This document shows, piece after piece, positions 30,074-37,763 of a stretch of 64,000 nucleotides of DNA (its first letter is position 1; each line of letters opens with the position of its first letter). The DNA is from Streptomyces sp. NBC_01314 (GTDB lineage Bacteria; Actinomycetota; Actinomycetes; Streptomycetales; Streptomycetaceae): positions 5,456,001-5,520,000 of the forward strand of contig NZ_CP108394.1 of the NCBI RefSeq assembly GCF_041435215.1. Direction: 5' to 3'. Both the position numbers and the translations under genes were made by a program. The notes beneath the pieces are model-generated. The model saw only the letters and a list, made by a program, of their open reading frames with translations. It had not been told where the DNA came from and searched no databases.

Positions 30074-30793
30074 ATGAGCACACCTGGCATAGACCTTTCG
30101 CATCGACGGTCTGCGGTCATCTGCGCGGCCATAGCGTTCCTTCCCGTCCCGACGGCCATCGTCGCCGTCCTGGCAAACGGCTGGGAGCGGGTCGAGAAAA
30201 CAGCCCCGGCATCGGCCCATCCTCCGCCCCCGGCCGCAGCGCCGATGGTGCCCGAGGCGCCGTCCGCCGACGTGGCTCGCACAGAGCTCGCGACCCTCGC
30301 CGTGGAGACTCCGCACTCGCTGGAGGGGTACAGCAGGGAGAAGTTCGAGCACTGGATCGAGGACCATTGGCCCCGAACACGCCAGGTGGTCCTGATCCGT
30401 GACGGCAAGCACGTCGGCGTTCAGTCAAAGGCCCAGACCGCATCGAAGAACTGGCACAGCCCCTACGACGACCGCATCCTCACGATGCCGTCGGAGGTCC
30501 ACGTGGATCACGTCGTACCACTGGCCAACGCATGGCGGTCCGGGGCGGACGAGTGGAGCGCCGCCCGGCGCAGCAAGTTCGCCAACGACCTGTCCACCAC
30601 GCAACTCATCGCCGTCTCGGTCGTGGCCAACAGGGCGAAGGGCGACCAGTCGCCCGACCAGTGGGTGCCCCCGAACACGGCCTTCCACTGCGTGTACGGC
30701 AGGGCCTGGACCCATGTGAAGTTCACCTATGGGCTCTCGGTCACCCAGAAGGAGAAGGACGCGCTGATCTCCATTCTGGACACATGCCACTGA
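30074..30793 (+). CDS. membrane-anchored or secreted HNH nuclease (DUF1524-like)
   Basis: 239 residues. A hydrophobic segment near 14-32 (AVICAAIAFLPVPTAIVAVLA) acts as signal anchor. A Pro/Ala-rich linker follows, then an HNH core: EVHVDHVVPLANAWRSGADEW, FANDLSTTQLIAVSVVANRAKGDQSPDQW. This is the DUF1524/GmrSD-C-like pattern (D-H-V-V-P, N-x-L, N-x-x-K). Such exported HNH proteins in Streptomyces are presumed extracellular DNases. It lies next to a tRNA fragment and may mark the flank of an insertion hotspot. Confidence 0.82.
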   Translation: MSTPGIDLSHRRSAVICAAIAFLPVPTAIVAVLANGWERVEKTAPASAHPPPPAAAPMVPEAPSADVARTELATLAVETPHSLEGYSREKFEHWIEDHWPRTRQVVLIRDGKHVGVQSKAQTASKNWHSPYDDRILTMPSEVHVDHVVPLANAWRSGADEWSAARRSKFANDLSTTQLIAVSVVANRAKGDQSPDQWVPPNTAFHCVYGRAWTHVKFTYGLSVTQKEKDALISILDTCH

Positions 30794-30887
30794 TGGTTCA
30801 CCAGCCATCGCGTCCGTGCCCCAACCGTCCCCGATCGAGCGGGGAATCAGGCGGAACGACGGTGGCGGGCAGGGAGCGAACAACACC

Positions 30888-30922
30888 ACGGCCCCTGACC
30901 GAATCATCTGGTCAGGGGCCGT
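30888..30922. terminator. hairpin terminator beside the tRNA fragment
   Basis: A 13-bp perfect stem (30888-30900 with 30910-30922), 9-nt loop. On the minus strand it lies 10 bp after the tRNA 3' end, as a native tRNA terminator would. Confidence 0.85.
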
Positions 30923-30931
30923 CACACAGAG

Positions 30932-30982
30932 CGGTGAGTGTGGGATTTGAACCCACGGCGACTCGCGCCACGACGATTTTCG
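30932..30982 (-). other. 3' fragment of a class II tRNA (probably tRNA-Ser CGA): putative att site
   Basis: Read on the minus strand: part of an anticodon loop (CGAAAA), anticodon stem, a variable arm GGCG-CGAGT-CGCC, a T-arm GTGGG-TTCAAAT-CCCAC, the acceptor 3' strand ACTCACC and discriminator G. The matching 5' acceptor (GGTGAGT) is absent, so identity starts in the anticodon loop. This is the usual extent of tRNA att duplications of integrative elements. The element side should be at higher coordinates. Confidence 0.75.
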
Positions 30983-31129
30983 GCTGCGTCCATGGAAATG
31001 GTGTACGGGTTCGACCTGATCCGGGGGTTTGCTCAGACTTCAGGGTGATGCCCGCATAGACGAACGGCCACCGGCTGATCTTCCTTAAAGCGGTACCGCT
31101 GCCACCAGTGACCGGTCGAAGATGGAGGC

Positions 31130-31636
31130 ATGGACACGCAGAAGGTGACCTTACGGAAGATGACGCCGTCGGAGTACGACGCGGCGACTGAGCATCGCGA
31201 AGCCGAGACCGTCCGAGAACTCGGCAAATTCATGCCCGAGGAGCTGGCGCGGGTGCGGGCTCATCAGGGCACAGCGCGGTTCCTCCCCGACGGGCTCGCC
31301 ACGACTAGTCACCATCTCGTGGTCGCGGAGAACGGATCAGGCGAAGTCGTGGGGAACGCGTGGATCGGCCCGGATCCGCGCCAGGCTGCGGACACTGCCA
31401 GCTCAGCTTGGCTGTACGACATCAACGTCTTCCCCGCGTTTCGGCGCCGCGGACACGGGTCCGCCATCCTCTCCGCCGCCGAAGAACTCGTTGCCCGCGA
31501 GGGCTGGACATCCCTCGGTTTGAATGTCTTCGGAGACAATGAGGCGGCCATTGCCCTGTATCGCCGCAACGGCTACGACGTGGAATCCATGTCCCTGCGT
31601 AAGAGCGTGCAGCAGGCTCCTGACATCAACAGCTGA
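31130..31636 (+). CDS. GNAT-family N-acetyltransferase
   Basis: 168 residues; ATG 31130 follows GATGGAGG. The acetyl-CoA motif is at about 100-125 (WLYDINVFPAFRRRGHGSAILSAAEELV, with R-R-x-G-x-G), followed by GWTSLGLNVFGDNEAAIALYRRNGY, the standard beta5-alpha4 end. The acceptor is unknown. It lies just inside the presumed att site with no obvious operon partner. Confidence 0.85.
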   Translation: MDTQKVTLRKMTPSEYDAATEHREAETVRELGKFMPEELARVRAHQGTARFLPDGLATTSHHLVVAENGSGEVVGNAWIGPDPRQAADTASSAWLYDINVFPAFRRRGHGSAILSAAEELVAREGWTSLGLNVFGDNEAAIALYRRNGYDVESMSLRKSVQQAPDINS

Positions 31637-32091
31637 CACCAATAAGCACGAACAGCACCGGCCGACGCCGGACTCCAGAGGACGTACCACCGAGTCGAGG
31701 CCGGTTGGCCGGTGGCCACGAAAACCGGTGATCGACCTGATAAGGATGAGGCCACACGTTCATGCCCTGCAGTCGGCCAGGGTCCCTCAGCCTGGCGGGC
31801 ATCTTTTAGCGCTCGTATTTGTGCCTGATGGGTACCGAGGTAGGAAGCCGCCTCACCTGCGATAGCTCCCACGAGGCCTGAGAGGGGAGATAGCCAGTCC
31901 GCGCGGCACATTGTCTAAGACGTCACCTCGCGCCGCAGCCGAATGCGTGTCGAAAGCCGCACAGCCGCCCAGAGTTCTTCGCCCCAACCGGCGTACGGGG
32001 CATCTCGTCAACGTGACGCGAAAAGCGTCGAACTGGCGCCCTCTTCCTGAGCGTCTGAGATCCTGAAGTCCGATCGAGAAGGGCCGAAGGC
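31637..32091. other. gene-poor stretch with fragment of a minus-strand gene
   Basis: No intact gene. On the minus strand near 31790-31911 the reading SGLVGAIAGEAASYLGTHQ and QIRALKDARQAEG resembles the N-terminus of a small membrane-associated protein. It then loses coding character, consistent with a broken gene. Confidence 0.3.
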
Positions 32092-32625
32092 ATGGAGTGG
32101 AAGACCCACGGTGAGCGGCAGCTCTACACGAACAAGTGGGTGAACCTGTGTCTGGTCGACGTCCAGCAGCCTGACGGGCGCAGGTGGGAGTACCACGTCG
32201 TTCGCCTCCGGCACCTGGCCGTGGCCGCCGTGGTCAACGACCGCCAAGAGGTGCTGATGATGTGGCGGCATCGCTTCATCACGGACTCGTGGGCCTGGGA
32301 GTTGCCCATGGGCCTGGTCGAAGAGGGCGAGTCGCCTGAGGAAGCTGCGGCACGCGAGGTGCTGGAGGAGACGGGCTGGCGGCCTGGCCCCATCAAGCCT
32401 CTGATCTACGCCGAGCCGGCCAACGGGATCACCGACTCACAGCACCACGTCTTCCGCGCGGACGGCGCGACCCACGTCGGGCCGCCCGCCGAGAAGAACG
32501 AGTCGGACCGCATCGAGTGGATCCCGCTCAGTGAGGTGCGCGGGATGATCGACCGTCGCGAGATCGTGAGCAGCGGGACCCTCGTCGGGCTCCTCTACCT
32601 GCTCATGGATGAAGCGATCCGCTGA
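32092..32625 (+). CDS. Nudix hydrolase (integrative-element Pif type)
   Basis: 177 residues. The Nudix box GLVEEGESPEEAAAREVLEETGW (G-x5-E-x7-R-E-V-x-E-E-T-G-W) is complete at about 85-107. The N-terminal WKTHGERQLYTNKWVNL, RLRHLAVAAVV and the later GITDSQHHVFRADGATHVG form the family-specific fold. Similar proteins are carried by actinomycete integrative elements; in pSAM2 the Nudix protein Pif mediates transfer immunity. Whether this copy does so is unknown. The substrate would be a nucleoside diphosphate derivative. Confidence 0.85.
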   Translation: MEWKTHGERQLYTNKWVNLCLVDVQQPDGRRWEYHVVRLRHLAVAAVVNDRQEVLMMWRHRFITDSWAWELPMGLVEEGESPEEAAAREVLEETGWRPGPIKPLIYAEPANGITDSQHHVFRADGATHVGPPAEKNESDRIEWIPLSEVRGMIDRREIVSSGTLVGLLYLLMDEAIR

Positions 32626-32819
32626 CCGGCGGGAGGACTGCCAGTAGCCGTGCCTCGAAGGCCAGAGCCACGGGCTCCTGCCTGCGTGGGGCCAACTGGT
32701 CGTAGAACTCCCTGAGATGGCCAGAAACCCGCTCGGACGCCAGGCGGGCGGTCGAGTACCCGGACGACACTCCTCGCGCCGTGCAGAGAGAAGCCGCGGC
32801 GAACGGTCGGCGCCGCCCC

Positions 32820-32922
32820 GTAGAGGCGCCCGGTGAGCTGGGCGAACTGATCGACGCCATGCTCAGCCACGCTCCCGAGGACCGGCCGACCATCAACGAG
32901 GTGGGTAAGGCACTCGGCTGAG
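32820..32922 (+). pseudogene. 3' remnant of a Ser/Thr protein kinase gene
   Basis: The frame reads GELGELIDAMLSHAPEDRPTIN then EVGKALG before a stop at 32920-32922. This is the end of a eukaryote-type kinase domain (helix I with P-E-D-R-P-T). No start or kinase core is present upstream. On the minus strand 32603-32780 another coding-like piece (VSGHLREFYDQLAP, LAFEARLLAVLP) also lacks a plausible start, so this stretch is a patchwork of remnants. Confidence 0.45.
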
Positions 32923-32989
32923 TTGCGAAGCATGCCCGGACGGGCGCCGGACCGCATCGGAGGCCTGGGCGGCCTGAGCCGAAACGACG

Positions 32990-33247
32990 TTAGCCCGTGG
33001 GGGCGTCACCTGCGGCAGGGGGCCTTTCGGCGACGAAGGAGCCCATGCCCGGGGTCGTGGTGATCAGGCCGTCCGCTCGCAGGGCGGCCGTCACCTTGCG
33101 AACGGTCGTTCGCGCCACGCCGAACTCCTGCTCCAGTCGCACTTCGGAGATCATCGTTTGGGGCGGGTACTGGCCGCTCGCGATCCGCTTACGGAGCACG
33201 TCGGCGATCTGGACCCACTTGGGCCTGGTGGGGTCAAACTCGATCAC
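32990..33247 (-). CDS. small GntR-family HTH regulator
   Basis: 85 residues from GTG 33247 (GTG 33262 is an alternative). It is a complete GntR winged helix and nothing else: KWVQIADVLRKRIASGQYPP, EVRLEQEFGVARTTVRKVTAAL, RADGLITTTPGMGSFVAERP. There is no ligand domain, so it may act as a simple repressor or need a partner. It diverges from the small-protein operon at 33413 and a palindrome of the right size for a GntR dimer lies between them over the putative -35. Longer reading frames upstream are not supported. Confidence 0.8.
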   Translation of the reverse strand: MIEFDPTRPKWVQIADVLRKRIASGQYPPQTMISEVRLEQEFGVARTTVRKVTAALRADGLITTTPGMGSFVAERPPAAGDAPTG

Positions 33248-33291
33248 AGCAGGACCGTACACAGCGACCGAGATTCGAACATAGAGCACTG

Positions 33292-33323
33292 CCGGTGCAC
33301 CTAGGTGTAGACAGGTGCACCGG
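33292..33323. promoter_or_regulatory. inverted-repeat operator, probably for the GntR regulator
   Basis: CCGGTGCACCT (33292-33302) and AGGTGCACCGG (33313-33323) form an 11-bp perfect inverted repeat. The spacer contains the first part of a TAGACA -35 box. Confidence 0.7.
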
Positions 33324-33336
33324 ACGTGGCTAGTGT
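33308..33336 (+). promoter_or_regulatory. promoter of the copy B small-protein operon
   Basis: TAGACA (33308-33313), 17-bp spacer, TAGTGT (33331-33336). The -35 lies inside the operator repeat, so a bound repressor would block it. The leader hairpin begins about 15 bp downstream. Confidence 0.55.
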
Positions 33337-33350
33337 CAGGCGCGATGAAA

Positions 33351-33389
33351 GACCCCGGCGAGGTGGCTAGACCTCCCGGGGCGTGGCCA
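33351..33389 (+). promoter_or_regulatory. conserved leader hairpin, copy B
   Basis: Outer stem 6 bp (33353-33358 with 33376-33381), one bulged C (33359), inner stem 5 bp (33360-33364 with 33371-33375), loop GGCTAG, then CGTGGCCA. Architecture and flanks match copy A at 17294-17332; three pairs differ by compensatory changes. It ends 31 nt before the GTG start. Confidence 0.75.
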
Positions 33390-33412
33390 ACGCTGGTTAA
33401 GGAGCGTCGACA

Positions 33413-33727
33413 GTGCTCGACCCTATCCGCCGCATCGCCCTGTGGCTGCGGCTTCTCTTCACGCCCGGTACGGGCAGGCGGCGGGCTGGTATCCGCCTCG
33501 TCGTCGTGCCCACGCCCGCCGACTGGGCAGAGACTCCCCCGACCCCCCTCCCCCCGCATCGGTCCCCGTACGGGCTCGACGAGGTGTTCGACGGCGCCTC
33601 CACCGTCGCCGTACGCCCCTACCTCGCCGCCCATGAGCAACGGCTGCGGCGGCGGGAGTTGGCGATGGCGGCTATCGGGTTGGACATGCCCGGGTCGTGC
33701 TGGATTCACGGGGTGGAGGTCGCCTGA
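33413..33727 (+). CDS. small PGTGRRRAG-family protein, copy B
   Basis: 104 residues from GTG 33413 after AAGGAG. Hydrophobic/amphipathic N-terminus (IRRIALWLRLLFT), PGTGRRRAG, a Pro-rich stretch, then HRSPYGLDEVFDGA and VRPYLAAHEQRLRRREL, ending CWIHGVEVA. It is paralogous to the protein at 17355. The N-terminal helix might touch the membrane. Unknown function. The stop overlaps the next ATG (TGATG). Confidence 0.78.
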   Translation: MLDPIRRIALWLRLLFTPGTGRRRAGIRLVVVPTPADWAETPPTPLPPHRSPYGLDEVFDGASTVAVRPYLAAHEQRLRRRELAMAAIGLDMPGSCWIHGVEVA

Positions 33728-34026
33728 TGCGGGACGAAACGCCTGGTGAAGTGCGGTTGTTGCCCTGGGCCGGGGGCGAGGGCAAGGCCTGCTATCTGGT
33801 CACCGACGGTGGGGGTGGGCCGGTGTCGCGGGTGGCTGATGCCACGGAGGCCATTCAGCTCGGGATGGGGCGTGAGCTGCTTGATCACGCGGGGGAGATG
33901 TTGGCGGAGGCTGCTCCGGGTGGTGAAGTCCGGTTTCTCGCCGAGAGGTTGCGGGAGGCGCTCGCGGACGCGCTTCGGGTCGCCGAGAGTCGGGGGCAGC
34001 GGCTGGGGCGGCTGCGGCTCGACTGA
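33727..34026 (+). CDS. small hypothetical protein coupled to copy B
   Basis: 99 residues. It reads RLLPWAGGEGKACYLVTDGGGGPVS, then long helices (EAIQLGMGRELLDHAGEMLAE, FLAERLREALADALRVAESRG). It holds the position of the two small proteins at 17726-18186 in module A but is not obviously homologous to them. Translation is coupled to the preceding gene. No signal or membrane segment. Confidence 0.65.
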   Translation: MRDETPGEVRLLPWAGGEGKACYLVTDGGGGPVSRVADATEAIQLGMGRELLDHAGEMLAEAAPGGEVRFLAERLREALADALRVAESRGQRLGRLRLD

Positions 34027-34186
34027 CGTCGCCGGGTCACTTGCGAGGCGATGACCGCGTACGCCTCCACCGTGCGGATGCATGGGCGTCAGGGACGTGT
34101 CACGCTTTCCGTAGCGCCGCGCCTGGACCTCCCTTGCACCCGTTGCACCCGTCATCTGCGATGAAGAGACGAAACGGAGTACGGCC

Positions 34187-35362
34187 ATGGGCGAGATTCT
34201 GGTCAGTACGACCACCAGCGGTGCCCAGTTCCAACCGTCCGTCGACTCGGTCCTCGGTACGCAGTACGTGGCCATGTGGGCGGACGAGAGCAATGCCGGT
34301 ATCAAGGGGCAGAACCTGGGAGTGACCGGGGCCAAACTCGGTGCGGAGTTCCAGGTGAGCGCGGCGACGCCGCCCGGCGCGAACACGAATCGGCAGTGGC
34401 CCACGATCGAGTCCGCGGGGTTCTCCTCGTTCGCGGTGTGGCGGGAAGAGGCCTTCAATCCTCCGCCCGGTCCGCAGCTGAAACTGCGGCGATTCGTCAA
34501 CGGGCAGCCGTCGGGGTCCGAGATCCAGGTCAACAGCTCCGAAATCGACCCGAAGACCCGACCGTCCGTCACGAACATGATCGACGGCGGCTGCCTCGTC
34601 ACCTGGGCCGGTTCCCGTGCGGACCAACGGATCCGGGCCCAGCGGTTCACCTCCGAAGGCATCAAGGCCGGGCCGGAGTTCACGGTCAACACCACCGAGG
34701 GGTTCCATGTGAACCCGGCCGTGACGGTTCTGGCGGACGGCAATTACGCCATCGCCTGGACCACCGACCCTTCGTCGATCGGCGGAGGCCGGCTCACCTT
34801 CAGGGTCTTCGACTTCGAGGGAATTCCGCAGGGCGGCGAGATCCAGCCCAACGCCTCCGGATTCAGGGGGGACAACGCGATCACGCTGCTCGACAACGGG
34901 CGGTTCGTCGTCGCGCACATCGACGGCATCGGTCCCAGTGACATCGGTGTCCCGCAGACCACCGTGGAGGCCAGCATCTACGACCCCAGCGGAGGCGGCG
35001 TCGAGGTCACCAGCGTGACCGCGGGCCAGCCGCGGGACTTCAACCGCTCCAGCCCGGCCCTCACGCCGCTGCCGGGTGGACGCTTCCTTCTCGCCTGGGT
35101 GGAGAAGAGCGCGGCCACCTTCGACACCGTCCCCACCGTCATGGCGAAGATGTGTTCCGACACCGCGCTCTCCCTCAGCGACAAGGTGCAGGTCAGTACG
35201 GCTACGGCCGGCGATCGCCTCCAGGTCTGCGCCGCGTCCGCCTTCGGCGACGGAGCGGAATCCGTCTTCCTCGCCTGGGCGGACGACGGCGGCACGTCGG
35301 ACTTCGCCGTACGGGGACGCGCCTTCACCGTCACGTCCACAGGGCAGTTGGTGTCGGCGTAG
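34187..35362 (+). CDS. beta-propeller-like repeat protein
   Basis: 391 residues, no signal peptide. At least six repeats of roughly 50-60 residues with the pattern P-x-V-x3-DG-x-x-V-x-W followed by a strand ending in G-x-E-x-x-V-N/S (for example SVTNMIDGGCLVTWAG, AVTVLADGNYAIAWTT, ALTPLPGGRFLLAWVE, GAEFQVSA, GPEFTVNT). Similar repeats occur in large secreted bacterial proteins with calcium-binding modules; here they form the whole protein. Function unknown, perhaps a binding scaffold. Confidence 0.65.
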   Translation: MGEILVSTTTSGAQFQPSVDSVLGTQYVAMWADESNAGIKGQNLGVTGAKLGAEFQVSAATPPGANTNRQWPTIESAGFSSFAVWREEAFNPPPGPQLKLRRFVNGQPSGSEIQVNSSEIDPKTRPSVTNMIDGGCLVTWAGSRADQRIRAQRFTSEGIKAGPEFTVNTTEGFHVNPAVTVLADGNYAIAWTTDPSSIGGGRLTFRVFDFEGIPQGGEIQPNASGFRGDNAITLLDNGRFVVAHIDGIGPSDIGVPQTTVEASIYDPSGGGVEVTSVTAGQPRDFNRSSPALTPLPGGRFLLAWVEKSAATFDTVPTVMAKMCSDTALSLSDKVQVSTATAGDRLQVCAASAFGDGAESVFLAWADDGGTSDFAVRGRAFTVTSTGQLVSA

Positions 35363-35436
35363 GCGAGGCGACTGCCTCCTCGGGCGCCGGTGAGAAGGGG
35401 TCGGCGGCCGGTACCGACCCCAGGCAGACTGCGTTC

Positions 35437-35820
35437 ATGCAGCTCCCCGCACCAGCCGTCGCGGCCACCGCTCTGATCGAGGTCGTCAGGATCTCCGGCC
35501 TGCCGAGGAGGCGGGGCGACCCCTACCCCGGTGCGGTGGTCACTCACTGGGCCGGGGACGAGGCCGCTGACGTACTGGCCCTGATCGAGACCCTGCCCGG
35601 CAGCGCGCAGTATCGCTGCGGCTTCTCGCCGGGATGGGGTGTCCGGGCGTACGACGACGCGCTCGACCTTGCGTTGTTCGAGGCGGCGTTCTGCTTCACC
35701 TGCCATGAGGTGCGGATGCAGGGGACCGCTGTGCCGCCCGCCCTGTCCACGCAGTTCTTCGACGCGGACGCCGAGCGGGCTCAGGCTCTCCTGGCCCGCT
35801 TTCGCGAGGCGGCCCGGTAA
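35437..35820 (+). CDS. hypothetical protein
   Basis: 127 residues from ATG 35437. No recognised domain. Contains AAFCFTCHEVRMQGTAVPPAL with a C-x2-C pair, and otherwise a compact alpha/beta pattern without signal peptide. The residues RCGFSPGWGVRAYDDALDLALFEAAFC look like the core of small immunity-like or SMI-type proteins but this is not secure. The long frame to its left is not coding. Confidence 0.6.
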   Translation: MQLPAPAVAATALIEVVRISGLPRRRGDPYPGAVVTHWAGDEAADVLALIETLPGSAQYRCGFSPGWGVRAYDDALDLALFEAAFCFTCHEVRMQGTAVPPALSTQFFDADAERAQALLARFREAAR

Positions 35821-35952
35821 CCGGACCCGGTGGCCGGGCGCTGAGCGCGCTGGTACGTAGCCGATTCCGTAATCTCACTGATCACTTCCTGGGCGGCGGC
35901 CGGGAGGATGGGCCGGGTTCATATGACCAGCGATCGTTGTGGAGGTAGTCGC

Positions 35953-36702
35953 GTGCGTTTGCGTTCCCTGGCCGCCGTGTTGACCGGTGCCCTCGCTCTC
36001 TCGGCGTTCGCCGTCCCGGCCGCTCATGCCACCGGTGACACGACGATCACCGATGTCGTCGTGAACGGCGGGGCCCAACTCGCTCTGGGGCCCATTGCGC
36101 CCACGACCTTCAAGGTGAGCGTCACGGCGCAGGACAACTCGGGTATCGATGCGATGGAACTGCATGTGAGGCTGCCGAGTTACCTGTACAACGCGTCGGA
36201 CCGGGGGCTCACCTGCACCGCGAAGAGCGCCACGACCTCGACGTGCACCGGGTCCTGGACGGTCGACACGAGGAATTTCTACGGCAACGGCCCGGCCGAC
36301 GACCCCTGGTACATCAACGCCTCGGTGGACGCCAAGGACGGCGACTGGTTCTCCACGGAGACGGCCGACACCTTCACCGTGCGACGGCTCGCCAAGCTGA
36401 CCGTCAACGCCGCCCCGGAGCCGGTGACGCAGGACGCCAAGCTCACCGTGACCGGCAAGCTGGCGCGCGCCGACTGGAGCACCCACAAGAACGCGGGCTA
36501 CTCGGGCCGGGCGGTGAAGCTGCAGTTCCGTAAGAAGGGCACCTCCACGTACAGCACCGTGAAGACGGTCACCAGCGGCAGCGGCGGCGTGCTCAAGGCC
36601 ACGGTCAAGGCCACCGCCGACGGTTACTGGCGCTGGACCTTCGCCGGCAACAGCACCACCTCGACGGCCAAAGCCACCGGGGACTACGTCGACGTGCGCT
36701 GA
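35953..36702 (+). CDS. secreted beta-rich protein
   Basis: 249 residues from GTG 35953, 8 nt after GGAGG. Signal peptide 1-28 (SLAAVLTGALALSAFAVPAAHA). Two Ig-like halves follow: ITDVVVNGGAQLALGPIAP to TFTVRR, and KLTVNAAPEPVTQDAKLTVTGKL to the C-terminus, with RAVKLQFRKKGTSTYSTVKTV and GYWRWTFAGNSTTS. The second half is the calcium-binding-like or Ig repeat seen in many actinomycete exported proteins. No catalytic signature; probably an adhesin-like or accessory protein. Confidence 0.72.
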   Translation: MRLRSLAAVLTGALALSAFAVPAAHATGDTTITDVVVNGGAQLALGPIAPTTFKVSVTAQDNSGIDAMELHVRLPSYLYNASDRGLTCTAKSATTSTCTGSWTVDTRNFYGNGPADDPWYINASVDAKDGDWFSTETADTFTVRRLAKLTVNAAPEPVTQDAKLTVTGKLARADWSTHKNAGYSGRAVKLQFRKKGTSTYSTVKTVTSGSGGVLKATVKATADGYWRWTFAGNSTTSTAKATGDYVDVR

Positions 36703-36726
36703 GCCACCGTCACACGGTCACACGGA

Positions 36727-36763
36727 TGCGGCGCCCGGACCTCGGAAGAGGCCGGGCGCCGCA
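36727..36763. terminator. bidirectional terminator
   Basis: A 12-bp perfect stem (36727-36738 with 36752-36763) between two convergent genes, 24 bp past one stop and 25 bp past the other. Confidence 0.85.
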
Positions 36764-36788
36764 GACGTTCACGCGCTCTCGCGTCGCG

Positions 36789-37763
36789 TCACGAAGCCGT
36801 GCGGTTCGCGCCCTTGCGTCGCGTCACCACGAAGATCACGCCGCCCGCGGCGACCAGGCCCGCCGCGCCGATGGCGATCGGGATGGCGTTGCCGCCGCCC
36901 GTCTCGGCGAGGTCGCCGGGCTCGCCGCCGTTGGGGGTGGGGACGGCCGGGGCCGAGTCGGAGGGCGAGGGGGACTCGGCCTTCGGAGTGTCGTCGCCAG
37001 GGGGGTTCTCGTCGGCCGGCGGGTTCTCGTCCGCCGGGGGCTGCTCCTCCGCCGGCGGCTGCTCCTCGGCGGGCGGCTTCTCCTCAGCCGGCGGCTGGTC
37101 GTCGGCCGGCGGCTGCTCCTCCGCCGGGGGGTTCTCCTCGGCCGGGGGCTGCTCCGTCGTGCAGTCCTTCGTACCGCCGTTCCAGGCCGCGATCAGCTTG
37201 TCCTTGATGACGGGGCGGTCGGGGCCCTTGGGGACGTCGCCGTGTTCGAAGCCGTCGTTCGCGTCGAGCTTGCCGTCGAACTTCACCTTCCCCCGGTAGA
37301 GGTCCACCTGGCCGTAGCAGCCCGCGTCGGGGACCGCGATGTCCAGAGAGTCCGTCCCGCCCTGCTTGACCGTCACCGTGTCGAAGTCGACGAAGACCTG
37401 CTCGCCGGAAGTGCGGAACGTCGGGCCGTGGGCGAGGTAGGACGCGAGGGAGACCGTGCAGGTCGTGGCGTCGGAGGCGGCACGGACCTTGATGTGGACC
37501 TTGCCGTCCTCGGTGGGCTTGAGGTTCTGGTCGTCGAGCTTGACCCAGTCGGCGAACTTCACGCCGTCCAGCGAGAACTCGCAGCGGTCGGTCTCGGTGG
37601 GCGTACCCGCGCCCTGGCCGGGGGCGTAGCTCTTCTTGCCCCAGCCGTCACCGCCGGGCGTGTCGGTGGCGAAGGCCGGACCGGACACGGCCGCGCTCAG
37701 TGCGAGAGCGGCGATGCCCGTCCCCACCAGGCGGCTCACGATGACACGTCTCGCTATGGACAT
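36789..37763 (-). CDS. LAETG sortase-anchored surface protein with Pro/Glu-rich stalk
   Basis: 324 residues from ATG 37763. Signal peptide about 1-35. A globular N-terminal domain with four cysteines (DRCEFSLDGVKFADWVKLDD, TTCTVSLASY, AGCYGQVDLY, TKDCTTEQ) is followed by about 13 units of the type PPAEEQ/PPADEN, then LAETG, a hydrophobic span (AIPIAIGAAGLVAAGGVIFVV) and TRRKGANR. This is a canonical class E sortase substrate, linked to peptidoglycan. The stalk would lift the head domain through the wall. Aerial-surface or adhesive roles are typical of such proteins. Confidence 0.9.
   Translation of the reverse strand: MSIARRVIVSRLVGTGIAALALSAAVSGPAFATDTPGGDGWGKKSYAPGQGAGTPTETDRCEFSLDGVKFADWVKLDDQNLKPTEDGKVHIKVRAASDATTCTVSLASYLAHGPTFRTSGEQVFVDFDTVTVKQGGTDSLDIAVPDAGCYGQVDLYRGKVKFDGKLDANDGFEHGDVPKGPDRPVIKDKLIAAWNGGTKDCTTEQPPAEENPPAEEQPPADDQPPAEEKPPAEEQPPAEEQPPADENPPADENPPGDDTPKAESPSPSDSAPAVPTPNGGEPGDLAETGGGNAIPIAIGAAGLVAAGGVIFVVTRRKGANRTAS

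Larger units (their letters stand above)
30932..33260. mobile_element. possible decayed integrative (AICE-like) element
   Basis: It begins at the tRNA 3' fragment and contains a Nudix gene with close resemblance to Nudix genes of actinomycete integrative and conjugative elements (the pSAM2 Pif type), a small GntR-like regulator, and gene fragments (31637-32091, 32820-32922). No integrase, Xis, Rep or Tra gene is visible to 64000, so it is a relic or the element is much longer than usual. The right boundary is arbitrary. Confidence 0.4.

Noticed and set aside
36789..37763. Pro/Glu repeats of the surface protein as a separate repeat finding
   Set aside because: Typical sortase-substrate stalk; described with the gene.
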